Assembly (NCBI GenBank): GCA_024763355.1
Contig: JANTFR010000008.1
Location: 1-34,532 of the forward strand
Reading direction: 5' to 3'
Source: Anaerolineales bacterium
GTDB taxonomy: Bacteria; Chloroflexota; Anaerolineae; Anaerolineales; DRKV01
Length of the DNA: 34,532 nucleotides
Within the stretch, counting starts at the first letter, position 1, and every line of letters begins with the position of its first letter. A model generated the notes under the pieces. That model was not told the DNA's origin and did no database searches. It was given only the letters and a program-made list of their open reading frames with translations. Both the position numbers and the translations under genes were made by a program. Shown here in pieces: positions 18,075-26,793 of this stretch.

Positions 18075-20348
18075 ATGAAAGCGCGCTTTCTCTTGCCGCT
18101 GCTCTTGCTGCTCGCTCTGAGCGGGATTGTGACGCGCCGCGCCCAGGCCGAAGGGGAGACGCCGGGCATCACGCTGACCGTCTCCGCCGGTTTGGACGGG
18201 CAATGCCGCCAGGATGCCTGGATGCCGGTCTGGGTCACCGTCCAGAACGACAGCCTGCCCCTGGGAGAGGTGCAGATTCGCATTACGCTCGGAGAGAATA
18301 TCTACCAACTCTCCACAGACCTGCCGCCCCACTCCCGCAAATCTTTCGAGACCTATGTGTACACCCCGTGGAACCCCAGGCTCACCGCACGTCTTGTCAG
18401 CGAGGGGGAAGTGCTCGCCCAGGCAACCAGCACGGCTACTTGCGGGAGCCCCGACGACCTGTACGTGGGCGTATGGAGCGGGGATGTGAATACCGCCGCG
18501 ACGCTTCCGCCGCTGACATCTTCCGGCGGAGGTTTGCGCCGCGCTTTCCTTTCGGGTTCAATGATGCCCACCCAAAGCATCGGGCTGGATGCATTCGATG
18601 TGCTGGTCATCGGGGCGGATAGCGACACGCGCACCCTGAGCGAGGCGCAGCGTCAGGCCATCCGCCTGTGGACGCTCTCCGGCGGTCGAGTGCTGGTTTT
18701 TGGAGGCGGCAACTGGGCCTATGCGCTGGGGCTGGATGAGATGCTTCCCTTCCAGCCGCAAGGCAGCCGTCTTGCCTCTCTGCCCGACATGGATACGCCT
18801 CTCACCCTGGCAACGGGCATATTGCGCCGTGAGGCGGACATTCTTTACGGCGACGAGCAAACCCCGCTTCTGCTCACCCGTCCCCTCGGCTCCGGCTGGG
18901 TGACGTACACCACCTTCGACCCGCGCGCCATCCCCGTGGAACGGGCGTGGGAGATACTCTCCCCCCTCTGGCCTGCCGGGGAAAGGGCTTCTTCCACGCA
19001 TTTACTGGCGCCGGGCGCAAACGACGACGGGTATACCGCCCTGCACATTCTCCCTTCCCAGCCCCGGTTTACCTTGCTCTTGTTGTGCCTGATAAGCGGC
19101 GTCTATCTCCTGGCGGTGGGGCCGCTCAATTTTTACCTTTTGCGCCGCCGCAAGGAATGGATTTGGGGGAGCAGCCTTGCCATCGCCGGCGTTTTCACCC
19201 TCGGCGTTCTCACGCTCGGCGGGTTCCTGCACGGACAGCCGCTCGTCAATCAGTTGGTCATCGTCCAATCCTGGCCGGAGAGCGATACGGCCCGCGTCGA
19301 CGGTCTGCTGGGGATTTACAGTCCCCGCCGCGGCACCCACACCTATCAGGCCGACAGCGACCTGTGGGCTTTTCCTCTTGAGTCCTACGGTCCCTTCACG
19401 GATAGATATCCCCGCCCGCTGGTGGAACATACCGACAACGTCCTGCGTTTTCCCGATACCCGGATGAAATCCAACAGCATGACGCACGCCGGCATTTCGT
19501 CCACCCGCGATGCTCCCCGTTACACGGCTGACCTCAGTATGCAGCGCGCCGCTCAGGAACTGCAACTGGAAGGCTCCCTTGCCTGGAACGAAGATTTTCC
19601 CTTGCAGGACGCCGTGCTGATTTGGGGCGACCGCTGGATTGCGCTGGGCGACATTCAGTCGGGCAGTAACACCGATTTGTACCTGAGTACCGGTACGGGC
19701 AACCGCAGCAGCGACCTTGCCCGCCAGATATTGCAGGGCGACTGGCATCCCTCTTACGGGAGCAGCCCCCCCCGACAAAAACAACAATCCGCCATGCTCT
19801 CGGCGCTGCTCGGAGATACCGTCCCCCTGGAAGGCAACCGCGCCATCGTGGCCGGGTGGAGCGATGCGCTCCACGGCTTGCCTCTCACCTGGAAACAGGA
19901 CGGGCGTCCCCTGAAAACCGAGGGGCAGACGCTTTATTTGCTCTCCCTGCCCATCCGGCAAGAGGACGTCCGCGGGGAGGCCTTTTCTTACCGCTACACC
20001 GTGGCGGAATCTTCGTATAGCACCTACCTCTACCCCAGCGACGAGCAAACCATCAAGACCCAACTGCCTTTCGACGTGCCTCCCGGCATGCGTCTTGCCT
20101 CCCTGAGCGTACATCTCAAAACCGATGTGCAGCCTTCTCCCCTGGATGTTTCGCTGTGGAATTACACCACCCGGCAGTACGACCCGTTCATCTTCCAGGA
20201 CGGAGGCATCTACCTGCCTCAGGGAAACCCGCAAGATTATTTCTCCGCCTACAACACCTGCCGCCTGTACATCCGGCTTCCCGAACAAGCCGACTACCTG
20301 CACATCGAAGACATCGAATTGGAAGTAGAATTCGCACCCTCACCCTGA
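18075..20348 (+). CDS. Membrane-anchored extracytoplasmic protein with GATase-like region, unknown function
   Basis: A 757-residue protein I do not recognise as a named family. A signal peptide or anchor (about 1-24) is followed by a beta-rich extracytoplasmic domain (about 30-125). A Rossmann-like, GATase1-like segment comes next (DAFDVLVIGADSD, GGRVLVFGGGNWAY, about 170-300). Two transmembrane helices lie near residues 333-355 and 365-387, joined by the basic loop LRRRKEW. The remaining half is a second extracytoplasmic beta domain. The same frame is open upstream to 16740, but that part is antisense to the SprT-like gene and lacks a credible start. This layout recurs in Chloroflexi and Firmicutes gene clusters with VWA proteins and ABC-2 transporters, matching its neighbours here. 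A role in an envelope complex is inference. Confidence 0.8.
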   Translation: MKARFLLPLLLLLALSGIVTRRAQAEGETPGITLTVSAGLDGQCRQDAWMPVWVTVQNDSLPLGEVQIRITLGENIYQLSTDLPPHSRKSFETYVYTPWNPRLTARLVSEGEVLAQATSTATCGSPDDLYVGVWSGDVNTAATLPPLTSSGGGLRRAFLSGSMMPTQSIGLDAFDVLVIGADSDTRTLSEAQRQAIRLWTLSGGRVLVFGGGNWAYALGLDEMLPFQPQGSRLASLPDMDTPLTLATGILRREADILYGDEQTPLLLTRPLGSGWVTYTTFDPRAIPVERAWEILSPLWPAGERASSTHLLAPGANDDGYTALHILPSQPRFTLLLLCLISGVYLLAVGPLNFYLLRRRKEWIWGSSLAIAGVFTLGVLTLGGFLHGQPLVNQLVIVQSWPESDTARVDGLLGIYSPRRGTHTYQADSDLWAFPLESYGPFTDRYPRPLVEHTDNVLRFPDTRMKSNSMTHAGISSTRDAPRYTADLSMQRAAQELQLEGSLAWNEDFPLQDAVLIWGDRWIALGDIQSGSNTDLYLSTGTGNRSSDLARQILQGDWHPSYGSSPPRQKQQSAMLSALLGDTVPLEGNRAIVAGWSDALHGLPLTWKQDGRPLKTEGQTLYLLSLPIRQEDVRGEAFSYRYTVAESSYSTYLYPSDEQTIKTQLPFDVPPGMRLASLSVHLKTDVQPSPLDVSLWNYTTRQYDPFIFQDGGIYLPQGNPQDYFSAYNTCRLYIRLPEQADYLHIEDIELEVEFAPSP

Positions 20349-20398
20349 TACGGCAGAAATGTCTGTTCACACAGAGACGCGGCGAGCACGGAGTTTCT

Positions 20399-20428
20399 TT
20401 GTAGGGCATCCCTGTGTTCTAGTATGAT
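20399..20428 (+). promoter_or_regulatory. Candidate promoter for the ABC-2 transporter operon
   Basis: TTGTAG (20399-20404), an 18-bp spacer and TATGAT (20423-20428). Transcription would begin near 20435, leaving about 160 nt of leader containing the imperfect inverted repeat at 20483-20549. Confidence 0.4.
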
Positions 20429-20482
20429 AGGGGAGGGTACTCGTGGTTCCCATGCTTCGATTGCACGCACGGCTCTTTTTAC

Positions 20483-20549
20483 CACAAAGGCACCAAGACA
20501 CGAAGAAATCTTTTTCCCTTTTGTGCCTTCGTGACTCTGTGGCTCCGTG
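20483..20549. repeat. Imperfect inverted repeat of the CAC-AAG-GCAC type
   Basis: The left arm (20483-20505) and the reverse complement of the right arm (20527-20549) match at 18 of 23 positions; both end CACGAAG at the inner side. It resembles short dispersed intergenic repeats of environmental genomes. It lies in the leader of the ABC ATPase gene. No coding potential is evident. Confidence 0.55.
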
Positions 20550-20594
20550 TGCCACAACTGGTTTCCAACATCTTTCCTCTAACCTCCCTCCTCC

Positions 20595-21569
20595 ATGACC
20601 GCCATCCTGCAAACCGAAAATCTCACCAAACGCTACGGCAAAGGCCGCAAGAGCCGCTTGGCGCTGGATTCGCTCACCTTCCACGTCGAGGAGGGCGATA
20701 TCTTCGGCTTCGTCGGCCCCAACGGCGCGGGGAAGACCACCGCCATCCGCATCCTCACCACCCTGCTGAAACCCACCGCCGGGGAGGCCTGGGTCGGCGG
20801 ACATTCCGTCCGTGCGGAGCCGAAAGCAGCGCGGCGAATGCTCGGCTACATGCCCGATTTCTTCGGGGTGTACGGCGAACTCACCGTGCAGGAGTATCTG
20901 GAGTTCTTCGCCGGATGCTATTACATCCCGCCCCGAGAGCGCCCTCCCTTGATTGCCGACCTGCTGGAACTGGTGGACCTCGGACACCGCCGGGAAGACG
21001 ACGTGGACAGCCTCTCCCGCGGCATGAAACAGCGTCTCAGTCTGGCGCGTACCCTGATTCACGACCCCCAGGTGCTCATCCTCGATGAGCCTGCCTCCGG
21101 CCTGGACCCTCGCGCCCGCGTCGAAATCCGCGATTTGCTCGTCGAACTGGCCCGCATGGGCAAGACGATTTTCTTCTCCACCCACATCCTGGCCGATGTA
21201 GCCGAAATCTGCACCCGCGTGGGCATCATCGAGGCAGGCAAACTCATCGCCCAGGATACCCTCGCCGCCCTGGGGCTGCAACGGAACACGTATCAGCGCA
21301 CCATCACCCTGGAAGTGCTCGGCGACCCCGCCGAAGCGGAACGCATCCTGCACGCCATCCCCGTCCTGAACGACGTGCGTCCTTCTCCCGAAAACGACCT
21401 GCCTCCCGGACGCGCCCGCTGGGAGGCCGACTTTCGCGGCGACGACCGCGCCCTGAGCGCCCTGCTCAGCGACCTGGTGGAGGCCGGCCTGCCCGTCGTC
21501 CACTTCAGCGAGGAACAAACCACCCTGGAAGAAGTTTTCATGCAACTCACACAAGGAATTGTCTCCTGA
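20595..21569 (+). CDS. ABC-2 type transporter ATP-binding protein
   Basis: A 324-residue cytosolic ATPase that powers the ABC-2 permease starting 1 bp after its stop. Walker A is GPNGAGKT (41-48), the signature is LSRGM (140-144), Walker B is VLILDEP (160-166), the D-loop SGLD follows, and the switch histidine is H197 (STHI). The C-terminal extension (about 235-324) includes TTLEEVFMQLT, typical of the CcmA/NatA-type subfamily. There is no Shine-Dalgarno; the ATG is preceded by the pyrimidine-rich run CCTCCCTCCTCC. Export of a lipid, polymer or envelope component is possible, but the substrate cannot be read. It lies with VWA-type and coiled-coil membrane genes, suggesting a shared envelope role. 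Confidence 0.95.
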   Translation: MTAILQTENLTKRYGKGRKSRLALDSLTFHVEEGDIFGFVGPNGAGKTTAIRILTTLLKPTAGEAWVGGHSVRAEPKAARRMLGYMPDFFGVYGELTVQEYLEFFAGCYYIPPRERPPLIADLLELVDLGHRREDDVDSLSRGMKQRLSLARTLIHDPQVLILDEPASGLDPRARVEIRDLLVELARMGKTIFFSTHILADVAEICTRVGIIEAGKLIAQDTLAALGLQRNTYQRTITLEVLGDPAEAERILHAIPVLNDVRPSPENDLPPGRARWEADFRGDDRALSALLSDLVEAGLPVVHFSEEQTTLEEVFMQLTQGIVS

Positions 21570-21570
21570 A

Positions 21571-22509
21571 ATGAGCGAGACCGCCCTTTCTCCCCGCCGC
21601 CCCGCCTGGCCCCTGCGGATGTGGAACCGCCTGAGCCGCAACCCCATCGTTTACAAGGAGTTCCGCAGCCGAATGCGGCAGCGGCGCGCCTTGTGGTTCA
21701 TCATCCTGCCGCTTCTGGGCGCGGCGGGCCTCGTCCTGCTGGTCAGTCTCATCGTCCTCGAAGAAAACAACACCGCCGATTTCGAGAGCCGCCGGCAGGT
21801 CGGCCAGGCCGTTTTCATCGTTATCATCGGCATCCAGGCTACCCTCGCCATGCTGATTGCTCCCGCCATCAGCGCCGGGGCCCTGGCCTCCGAACATGAA
21901 CACCAGACTTACGACCTGCTACGCGTCACGCTCCTCTCGGCGCGCTCCCTGGTGTGGGGCAAATTCGTCGCTTCGGCGGCTTTCATCCTTCTCCTGATGC
22001 TCCTGCAACTGCCTCTCCTCTCGCTCACCTTCCTGTTCGGCGGCATCGAACCGGCAGAAATCCTGGTGCACACCTCCGTCAACCTCGCCAGCGTGCTGTA
22101 TTTTTGCAGTATCGGCATTCTCATCTCCAGTCTCAACCGCCGCGCCCTGCCTGCCACCATTGGAGCCTATGTTGTCTCCGCGCTGCTGAGCATCTTTCTC
22201 CCCCTGCTTCTGCTCCTCCTGGGCGCGCTTTTCTTCGACGCCCTGGACATTCCCAGTTCTTCCGCCCTTGTGCAGGCCTTCCTGATGGCCGGCGGCCTGT
22301 TTCTCGTCTCCCTCAGTCCGCCGGCTACCATGCTGGTCAGCGAAAATTTTTTGCAGGACGGCGACCTGTGGTACACCAGCACCACGCTGAACAACGGAAC
22401 GACCCTCTACGCCCCGTCCCCCTGGCTGATATTCCTTGCCCTTAGCCTCCTGCTGACCCTCCTCTTCCTGGGACTGACCGTGCGGCGGGTAAAACGCAAA
22501 GAGAGATGA
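21571..22509 (+). CDS. ABC-2 type transporter permease
   Basis: A 312-residue membrane subunit paired with the preceding ATPase; their coding regions are separated by a single base. The N-terminal amphipathic segment RNPIVYKEFRSRMRQRRA is characteristic of this ABC-2 permease group. About six transmembrane helices follow, including LWFIILPLLGAAGLVLL, the helix after SARSLVWGKF and the closing LALSLLLTLLFLGLTV. A TTG at 21559 would extend the frame by four residues and overlap the ATPase gene; ATG 21571 is preferred. The next gene begins 4 bp after the stop, so the three form a tight operon. The substrate is unknown. Confidence 0.92.
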   Translation: MSETALSPRRPAWPLRMWNRLSRNPIVYKEFRSRMRQRRALWFIILPLLGAAGLVLLVSLIVLEENNTADFESRRQVGQAVFIVIIGIQATLAMLIAPAISAGALASEHEHQTYDLLRVTLLSARSLVWGKFVASAAFILLLMLLQLPLLSLTFLFGGIEPAEILVHTSVNLASVLYFCSIGILISSLNRRALPATIGAYVVSALLSIFLPLLLLLLGALFFDALDIPSSSALVQAFLMAGGLFLVSLSPPATMLVSENFLQDGDLWYTSTTLNNGTTLYAPSPWLIFLALSLLLTLLFLGLTVRRVKRKER

Positions 22510-22513
22510 CCCC

Positions 22514-24139
22514 GTGACCGCGAATTTGCCCATTTCCCGCTGGATGACCCTCCTCAGAGTGCGCCGCGCCGCCCGATGGATGCTGCTGGCCCTCCCCGTT
22601 GGGGCTGCCGTTTCCCTGGGTGTTTCGCTGCCCCTCATGTTTACCGCCAACCTCCTCCGGCGGGAGTTTTTCATCCTGGCCGGGCTCCTCATCCTCGGCG
22701 GCTCCCTGCTGGGAGGGGCGCTGGGCTACCTGTGGCCGCTCACCCCCCTGGAGGCGGCCCGCCACGCGGAACGCGTCTTTCGCCAGAAGGAACGCTTCAG
22801 CACCGCTCTGGAATACGCCGACAAACCGGAACATCCTCTCTACGCCGCCTTACAGCGCGACGCCGCCAAAGCCGCCCAGACCGTGACGGCGGAGGGCCTT
22901 CTGCGCTTCAGTCTCCCGCCCCTGCAATTGTGGGTCACGCTGGCGCTCCTGGCCGCCACCGCCGTGACCGGCTCGCTGCGCGTCCCTTTCCAGCGCGCCG
23001 CCCTCCACCGTCAGGAGCAAGCGGCCATCCGCCGCGAAATCGAGGCCGTGGAAGCCTTGCGGGAGGAGATTGTCCAAAACGAGACCCTCTCCCCCGAAGA
23101 GCGCGCCCGCCTGGATGAAATCCTCGCCCAGGCGGAAAGCGCCCTGGCGCAGGCCAAGACCGCCGAGGAAGCCGCCGCCGCCCTGGAAGAAGCGAAGCAA
23201 TCCCTCAAGGCGCTCTCCCCTGCCGAGGCGCAGGCCCTCTCCGAGGGGTTACGCACTGCCGGCGCACAGGCCGCCGCCCGGCCGGATGCCCCTCTGGCCT
23301 CCGTCGGGCAATCCCTGGCCGAGGGGAGTTTGCTGAATGCCGCCCAACAACTGGAAAACCTGAACGTAGCGGGCATGGACGCCGCCGAGCAGGAGGCCCT
23401 CGCCGGGCAACTCAACGCCCTGGCGCAAGCCGTCGCCCAAAGCGACCCCGCCCTGGCCGCGCAGTTGCAGCAGGCCGCCCAGGCCCTCCAATCCGGGGAC
23501 ACCCCTGCCGCGCAGCAGGCGCTCTCTGAGGCGGCGCAATCCCTGCGGCAGGCCAACCGGCAATTGCAGCAGGCAGCCGCCGCTCAGCAGGCCGCCGCCC
23601 AATTGGGAGAAGGCCAGCAGCGCCTGGCCGCTGCCGGGCAGAACGCCCAGGGCAGCGTCGGTCAGCAGGCCGCCGGCGGGAATGGGACGCCAGGCGGCGG
23701 ACAGAATCCCTCCGGCGCGTTGTGGAACGGCCAGCACAATGGCAATCCCGGCGGAAACGCGGGCCAGGGGCCGGGCAGCGGCGGGGCCGGCAGCGGCAGC
23801 GGCGAATCCACTCCCGGCGGCGAGGCCGGAGAGACTCCCATCCAGCCGGGCAGCGCGGGCACCTCCGGCGGCGAGGCAGGGCCTTACGAGCCGCTGTCCC
23901 CCCTCTCCCCGCGGCTGGGCGGCGGCGACGAGACCATCACCCTGCCCGGCAGCGACGCCGAAGGAACGCTCACCGGGGAGGGTGCCGCTCAGCCCTCCGA
24001 GAACGGGACGCTGCAAGTGCCCTACGAAGACGTCCTGCCCCAGTATCTCAACCCCGCCTATCAAGCCCTGGATGATGAAACCATCCCCGCAGACGTGCGC
24101 GAGGTCATCCGGGAGTATTTTGGGTCGCTGGAGCCATGA
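22514..24139 (+). CDS. Coiled-coil membrane protein, DUF4175-like, unknown function
   Basis: A 541-residue protein starting at GTG 22514, 4 bp after the permease. Two adjacent transmembrane helices (about 20-43 and 51-74) and a third (about 136-155) are followed by a long Ala/Glu/Gln-rich helical, coiled-coil region (about 160-360), a Gly/Ser/Pro-rich flexible stretch (about 365-460) and a more ordered tail (PYEDVLPQYLNPAYQAL, then VREVIREYFGSLEP). The layout resembles DUF4175-type proteins found near MoxR/VWA clusters, but the assignment is by shape only. The Gly-rich segment probably spans the extracytoplasmic space, with the conserved tail as a docking end. It is translationally close to the ABC-2 pair and likely works with it. 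Confidence 0.75.
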   Translation: MTANLPISRWMTLLRVRRAARWMLLALPVGAAVSLGVSLPLMFTANLLRREFFILAGLLILGGSLLGGALGYLWPLTPLEAARHAERVFRQKERFSTALEYADKPEHPLYAALQRDAAKAAQTVTAEGLLRFSLPPLQLWVTLALLAATAVTGSLRVPFQRAALHRQEQAAIRREIEAVEALREEIVQNETLSPEERARLDEILAQAESALAQAKTAEEAAAALEEAKQSLKALSPAEAQALSEGLRTAGAQAAARPDAPLASVGQSLAEGSLLNAAQQLENLNVAGMDAAEQEALAGQLNALAQAVAQSDPALAAQLQQAAQALQSGDTPAAQQALSEAAQSLRQANRQLQQAAAAQQAAAQLGEGQQRLAAAGQNAQGSVGQQAAGGNGTPGGGQNPSGALWNGQHNGNPGGNAGQGPGSGGAGSGSGESTPGGEAGETPIQPGSAGTSGGEAGPYEPLSPLSPRLGGGDETITLPGSDAEGTLTGEGAAQPSENGTLQVPYEDVLPQYLNPAYQALDDETIPADVREVIREYFGSLEP

Positions 24140-24143
24140 GGCG

Positions 24144-24212
24144 GGCTGTGCGACGTGCGATTGTGCGATGTGCGGCGTGCGGCGTACAACGTACAGCGTA
24201 CAACCTTGCGGC
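24144..24212. repeat. GTGCG/GTAC short-repeat tract after the coiled-coil gene
   Basis: A run of related short words (GTGCGACGTGCGATTGTGCG, then CGTACAACGTACAGCGTACAA) directly after the coiled-coil protein stop codon. It looks like a simple intergenic repeat; no gene or terminator is seen. Confidence 0.45.
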
Positions 24213-24290
24213 CCACGACAGACCACGCCCCCACCACCAGGCAACTACCCGACTACTCGACTACCCGACTATCAAACTACCAAACTACCC

Positions 24291-24386
24291 AACCACCAAA
24301 CTACCCAACTACCCAACCACCAAACTACCCAACTACCCAACCACCAAACCACCCAACTACCCAACCACCAAACTACCCAACTACCA
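24291..24386. repeat. 24-bp tandem repeat in a G-free leader
   Basis: Four copies of a 24-bp unit beginning AACCACCAAACTACCC start at 24291, 24315, 24339 (one C for T) and 24363 (last base differs). Related CAACTACC words extend it from about 24242 to 24402. The plus strand contains no G from 24268 until the start codon at 24407, so the RNA would be unstructured and rich in C and A. Confidence 0.9.
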
Positions 24387-24406
24387 AACCACCCAACTAC
24401 CTCCCC

Positions 24407-26053
24407 ATGTTCCCTCGTTTCTTCCCACTCATCCTCATCACCCTGCTCCTGAGCGCCTGCACGCCGCAGACGCCCACGCCTGTGAAAGCCTGGAGCGTGG
24501 TCAAACTCCTGACTCAGGAAGAGCAAATCGAAAGCATCACCGACGTGCGTACCGTGCGGCACTGCGGGCCAATCGTCGAGCAGAAGTCCATCTCCTGCGT
24601 GGCGGGGACATCCCGCGAATTGTCCTTCGAAATCGGCGGTTCCGGCGGAGTCAGTTTGGGGGTAGAAGTGACCGTGGACAGCAGTATCGGCAACGCCCTG
24701 GGGCTGAACCGCGAGAGCGGCGAGCAACTGGATTTGCCCGTGCCGCCGGACGGGAGCGTGTACCGCTACATCGTCACCACCGAGTACCGCGTCCTGCACG
24801 GGCAGGCGCTGGCCGTTGCCAACACCGGCGAGGAGAGTACCGCGGACTACGCCTTCCAGGCCACGTGCAGTTTACGCATCGAGGACGTGGAAGAGCAGCC
24901 CTGCCAACAAGCCGTGGCAAGCGGTGGCGAAGAGACACCCACCGCCGCCCCCGAAGCATCCTCAGGCGGTGGGAGTCAGCCGGAGGGCGGCGAACAAATG
25001 GTCATCACCACGACGGCCAACGATTTGCTCGACCAGGCCAACGCCCGCTATCAGGAGGGCGACTTCACGCAGGCGGTGAAACTCTACAGCGAAGCGCTGG
25101 AACTGGAGCCGCAAAACGCGATTGTCTACAACCAGCGCGGCAACGCCTACCGCCAGATGGAGCAATACGACCTGTGCATCAATGACTACACGCAAGCCAT
25201 CCAGTACGCCGCTTCTCCGGCGGAGAAAGCCACCTACTACGCCAATCGCGGAGCGGCCTACGCTTTGCAAGGCGACACCCAGCGCGCCCTGGATGATTTC
25301 GGACAGGCCATCGCCCAAAATCCCGATTTCGCCCGCGCCTACGAAAGCCGCGCTGCTCTTTACGCCCAACTCGGCAACTACGCCCAGGCCATCGCCGATT
25401 ACACCACTTTCCTGAACCTGAAACCCGATACGGCCACCGGCTACGTCCAGCGCGCCCAGGCCTACGCCAACGCGGGCGACCTGCAAGCCGCCATTCAGGA
25501 CTATACCCAGGCCATCGCCCTCCAACCCCTGGCTTCCACTTACTTCAACCGCGGTCTGCTCTACCGCAAACTCGGCGACCTCTCCCGTGCCCTGGATGAC
25601 TACGCCCAGGCGCTGCAACTTGATTCCAACTACGCCCCGGCCTACCTGGCCCGCGGGCTGCTGGAATACGCCCAGGAAAACTACGATGCCGCCGTTCTCG
25701 ACCTGACCCGCGCCATCAGTTTGGGGTACGGGAATTTCAACGCCTATCTCTACCGCGGCATCGCTTACTTGCAGCAATCGCAGGGAGAAGCCGCGGTCAA
25801 CGACTTCACCCAGGCGCTGGCCCTCTCCCCGGATGACGCCGACCTGTACTTCTACCGCGCCCAGGCCTATCTGTTGACCGGCGACCGGCAATCCGCCATC
25901 ACCGACCTGGAGACCTTTCTGAAGTCCGCTCCGCCCGATTCGCCCTTCCTGCCCCAGGCGCGTGACTTGCTCAAATCGCTGCAAGACCAGAAACCGCCCG
26001 AAGGTGAGAAACTTCTGACTGCCCCCACGCCGTCGGTCGGACCTGAAAAATAG
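24407..26053 (+). CDS. TPR-repeat lipoprotein
   Basis: A 548-residue exported lipoprotein. The start at 24407 gives a short signal peptide with lipobox LLLSAC (Cys18). A beta-rich domain follows (about 25-180), with an acidic, Ala/Thr/Gly-rich linker near 170-205. About nine tetratricopeptide repeats (about 205-515) then form a superhelical protein-binding surface, with signature positions such as NQRGNAYRQMEQYDLCINDY and YFNRGLLYRKLGDLSRALDDY. There is no Shine-Dalgarno; the ATG is preceded by a 140-nt G-free repeat tract and CTCCCC. The open frame extends through that tract, but those codons would precede the signal peptide. TPR lipoproteins often scaffold envelope complexes, consistent with the VWA and ABC-2 neighbours. 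Confidence 0.9.
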   Translation: MFPRFFPLILITLLLSACTPQTPTPVKAWSVVKLLTQEEQIESITDVRTVRHCGPIVEQKSISCVAGTSRELSFEIGGSGGVSLGVEVTVDSSIGNALGLNRESGEQLDLPVPPDGSVYRYIVTTEYRVLHGQALAVANTGEESTADYAFQATCSLRIEDVEEQPCQQAVASGGEETPTAAPEASSGGGSQPEGGEQMVITTTANDLLDQANARYQEGDFTQAVKLYSEALELEPQNAIVYNQRGNAYRQMEQYDLCINDYTQAIQYAASPAEKATYYANRGAAYALQGDTQRALDDFGQAIAQNPDFARAYESRAALYAQLGNYAQAIADYTTFLNLKPDTATGYVQRAQAYANAGDLQAAIQDYTQAIALQPLASTYFNRGLLYRKLGDLSRALDDYAQALQLDSNYAPAYLARGLLEYAQENYDAAVLDLTRAISLGYGNFNAYLYRGIAYLQQSQGEAAVNDFTQALALSPDDADLYFYRAQAYLLTGDRQSAITDLETFLKSAPPDSPFLPQARDLLKSLQDQKPPEGEKLLTAPTPSVGPEK

Positions 26054-26099
26054 ATTGCCGCAAACCTCCGGGTGGTGCAAAGCCGTCCGTCCTGCACAA

Positions 26100-26139
26100 A
26101 ACGCCGCGGCTTCCTCCCATGCTGCGAAGCCGCGGCGTT
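26100..26139. terminator. Bidirectional hairpin between convergent TPR and cytochrome genes
   Basis: A perfect 14-bp inverted repeat, 26100-26113 with 26126-26139 (AACGCCGCGGCTTC arms), with a 12-nt loop. On the minus strand it is followed by TTTT, so it best terminates the cytochrome gene; on the plus strand it may end the TPR transcript. Confidence 0.75.
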
Positions 26140-26169
26140 CCATCTCTTCCCCCTCGTCTCCTGCGGTTA

Positions 26170-26595
26170 CTACTTCAATGTCATCAAGAACGCCACCAGA
26201 TTGTTCATATCCTGCTCGCTGAGAGATTGCTCCCAGCCGCCAGGCATTGTACCGGTGACGAAGCCCTCCACCACATAGGCATCCGGCTCAAGCATGGACT
26301 GGCGGATATACTCTTCCGCCCCCATGCCATCCACCCGCTCCGCCGCGGTGGTAGCGATTCCGGCCAATGAGGGGCCAACCATTGTCACGCCCGCATCCAG
26401 CGAGTGACAGGTCGTACAACCGGGATTTGCGCCGATGATACCCCGCTCCCAGATAACTCTGCCCGCTTCCGGCTCACCCTGGGCGGGATAAGCGGAAGTA
26501 TCCACAGGCGGTTCGGGAGATGTTTGAGCAGCCCCGCCGCAAGAGGCCAGCAAAAATACCGTCAGTGCCAATACAAGGTAAAATTTTTTCCGCAT
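26170..26595 (-). CDS. Cytochrome c lipoprotein
   Basis: A 141-residue membrane-tethered electron carrier. The start at 26595 gives a signal peptide with lipobox LLASC (Cys19) and a short Pro/Ser linker. The single class I cytochrome c domain has the heme-binding motif CTTCH (C60 to H64), GPSLAGI and the axial methionine M117 in TGTMPGGW. GGAGG lies 10 nt upstream. The frame is open to 26748, but those 51 residues would bury the signal peptide. Such small monoheme domains donate electrons to terminal oxidases or other envelope redox enzymes; no partner is encoded here. It is the only minus-strand gene between 18 and 34 kb and is divergent from the BatA-like gene across 198 bp in which I see no strong promoter. 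Confidence 0.93.
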   Translation of the reverse strand: MRKKFYLVLALTVFLLASCGGAAQTSPEPPVDTSAYPAQGEPEAGRVIWERGIIGANPGCTTCHSLDAGVTMVGPSLAGIATTAAERVDGMGAEEYIRQSMLEPDAYVVEGFVTGTMPGGWEQSLSEQDMNNLVAFLMTLK

Positions 26596-26793
26596 GATGC
26601 TTTTTCCTCCAGAGAACATACCTGTCTTCGACCGTTTGACCAACGCCACGCGGCTGTGTCCGGGCTCAGATTTCGATTGACGGCCCGACAGCGCCTTTAT
26701 CGCTTGCGCAAGCCGCATAGGCAAAGCAAGTATACGGGAGACTTCCACAAACTGTCAAAGACGCCATTAGCCGCCACCATCTCACCCTTTCCC

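Noticed and set aside
24242-24402. CRISPR array.
   Set aside because: The repeats are contiguous 24-bp units without unique spacers, and no cas gene is nearby.
24272-24799. Minus-strand frame with Trp/Val/Gly repeats.
   Set aside because: It is only the translation of the tandem repeat and the antisense of the TPR gene start.
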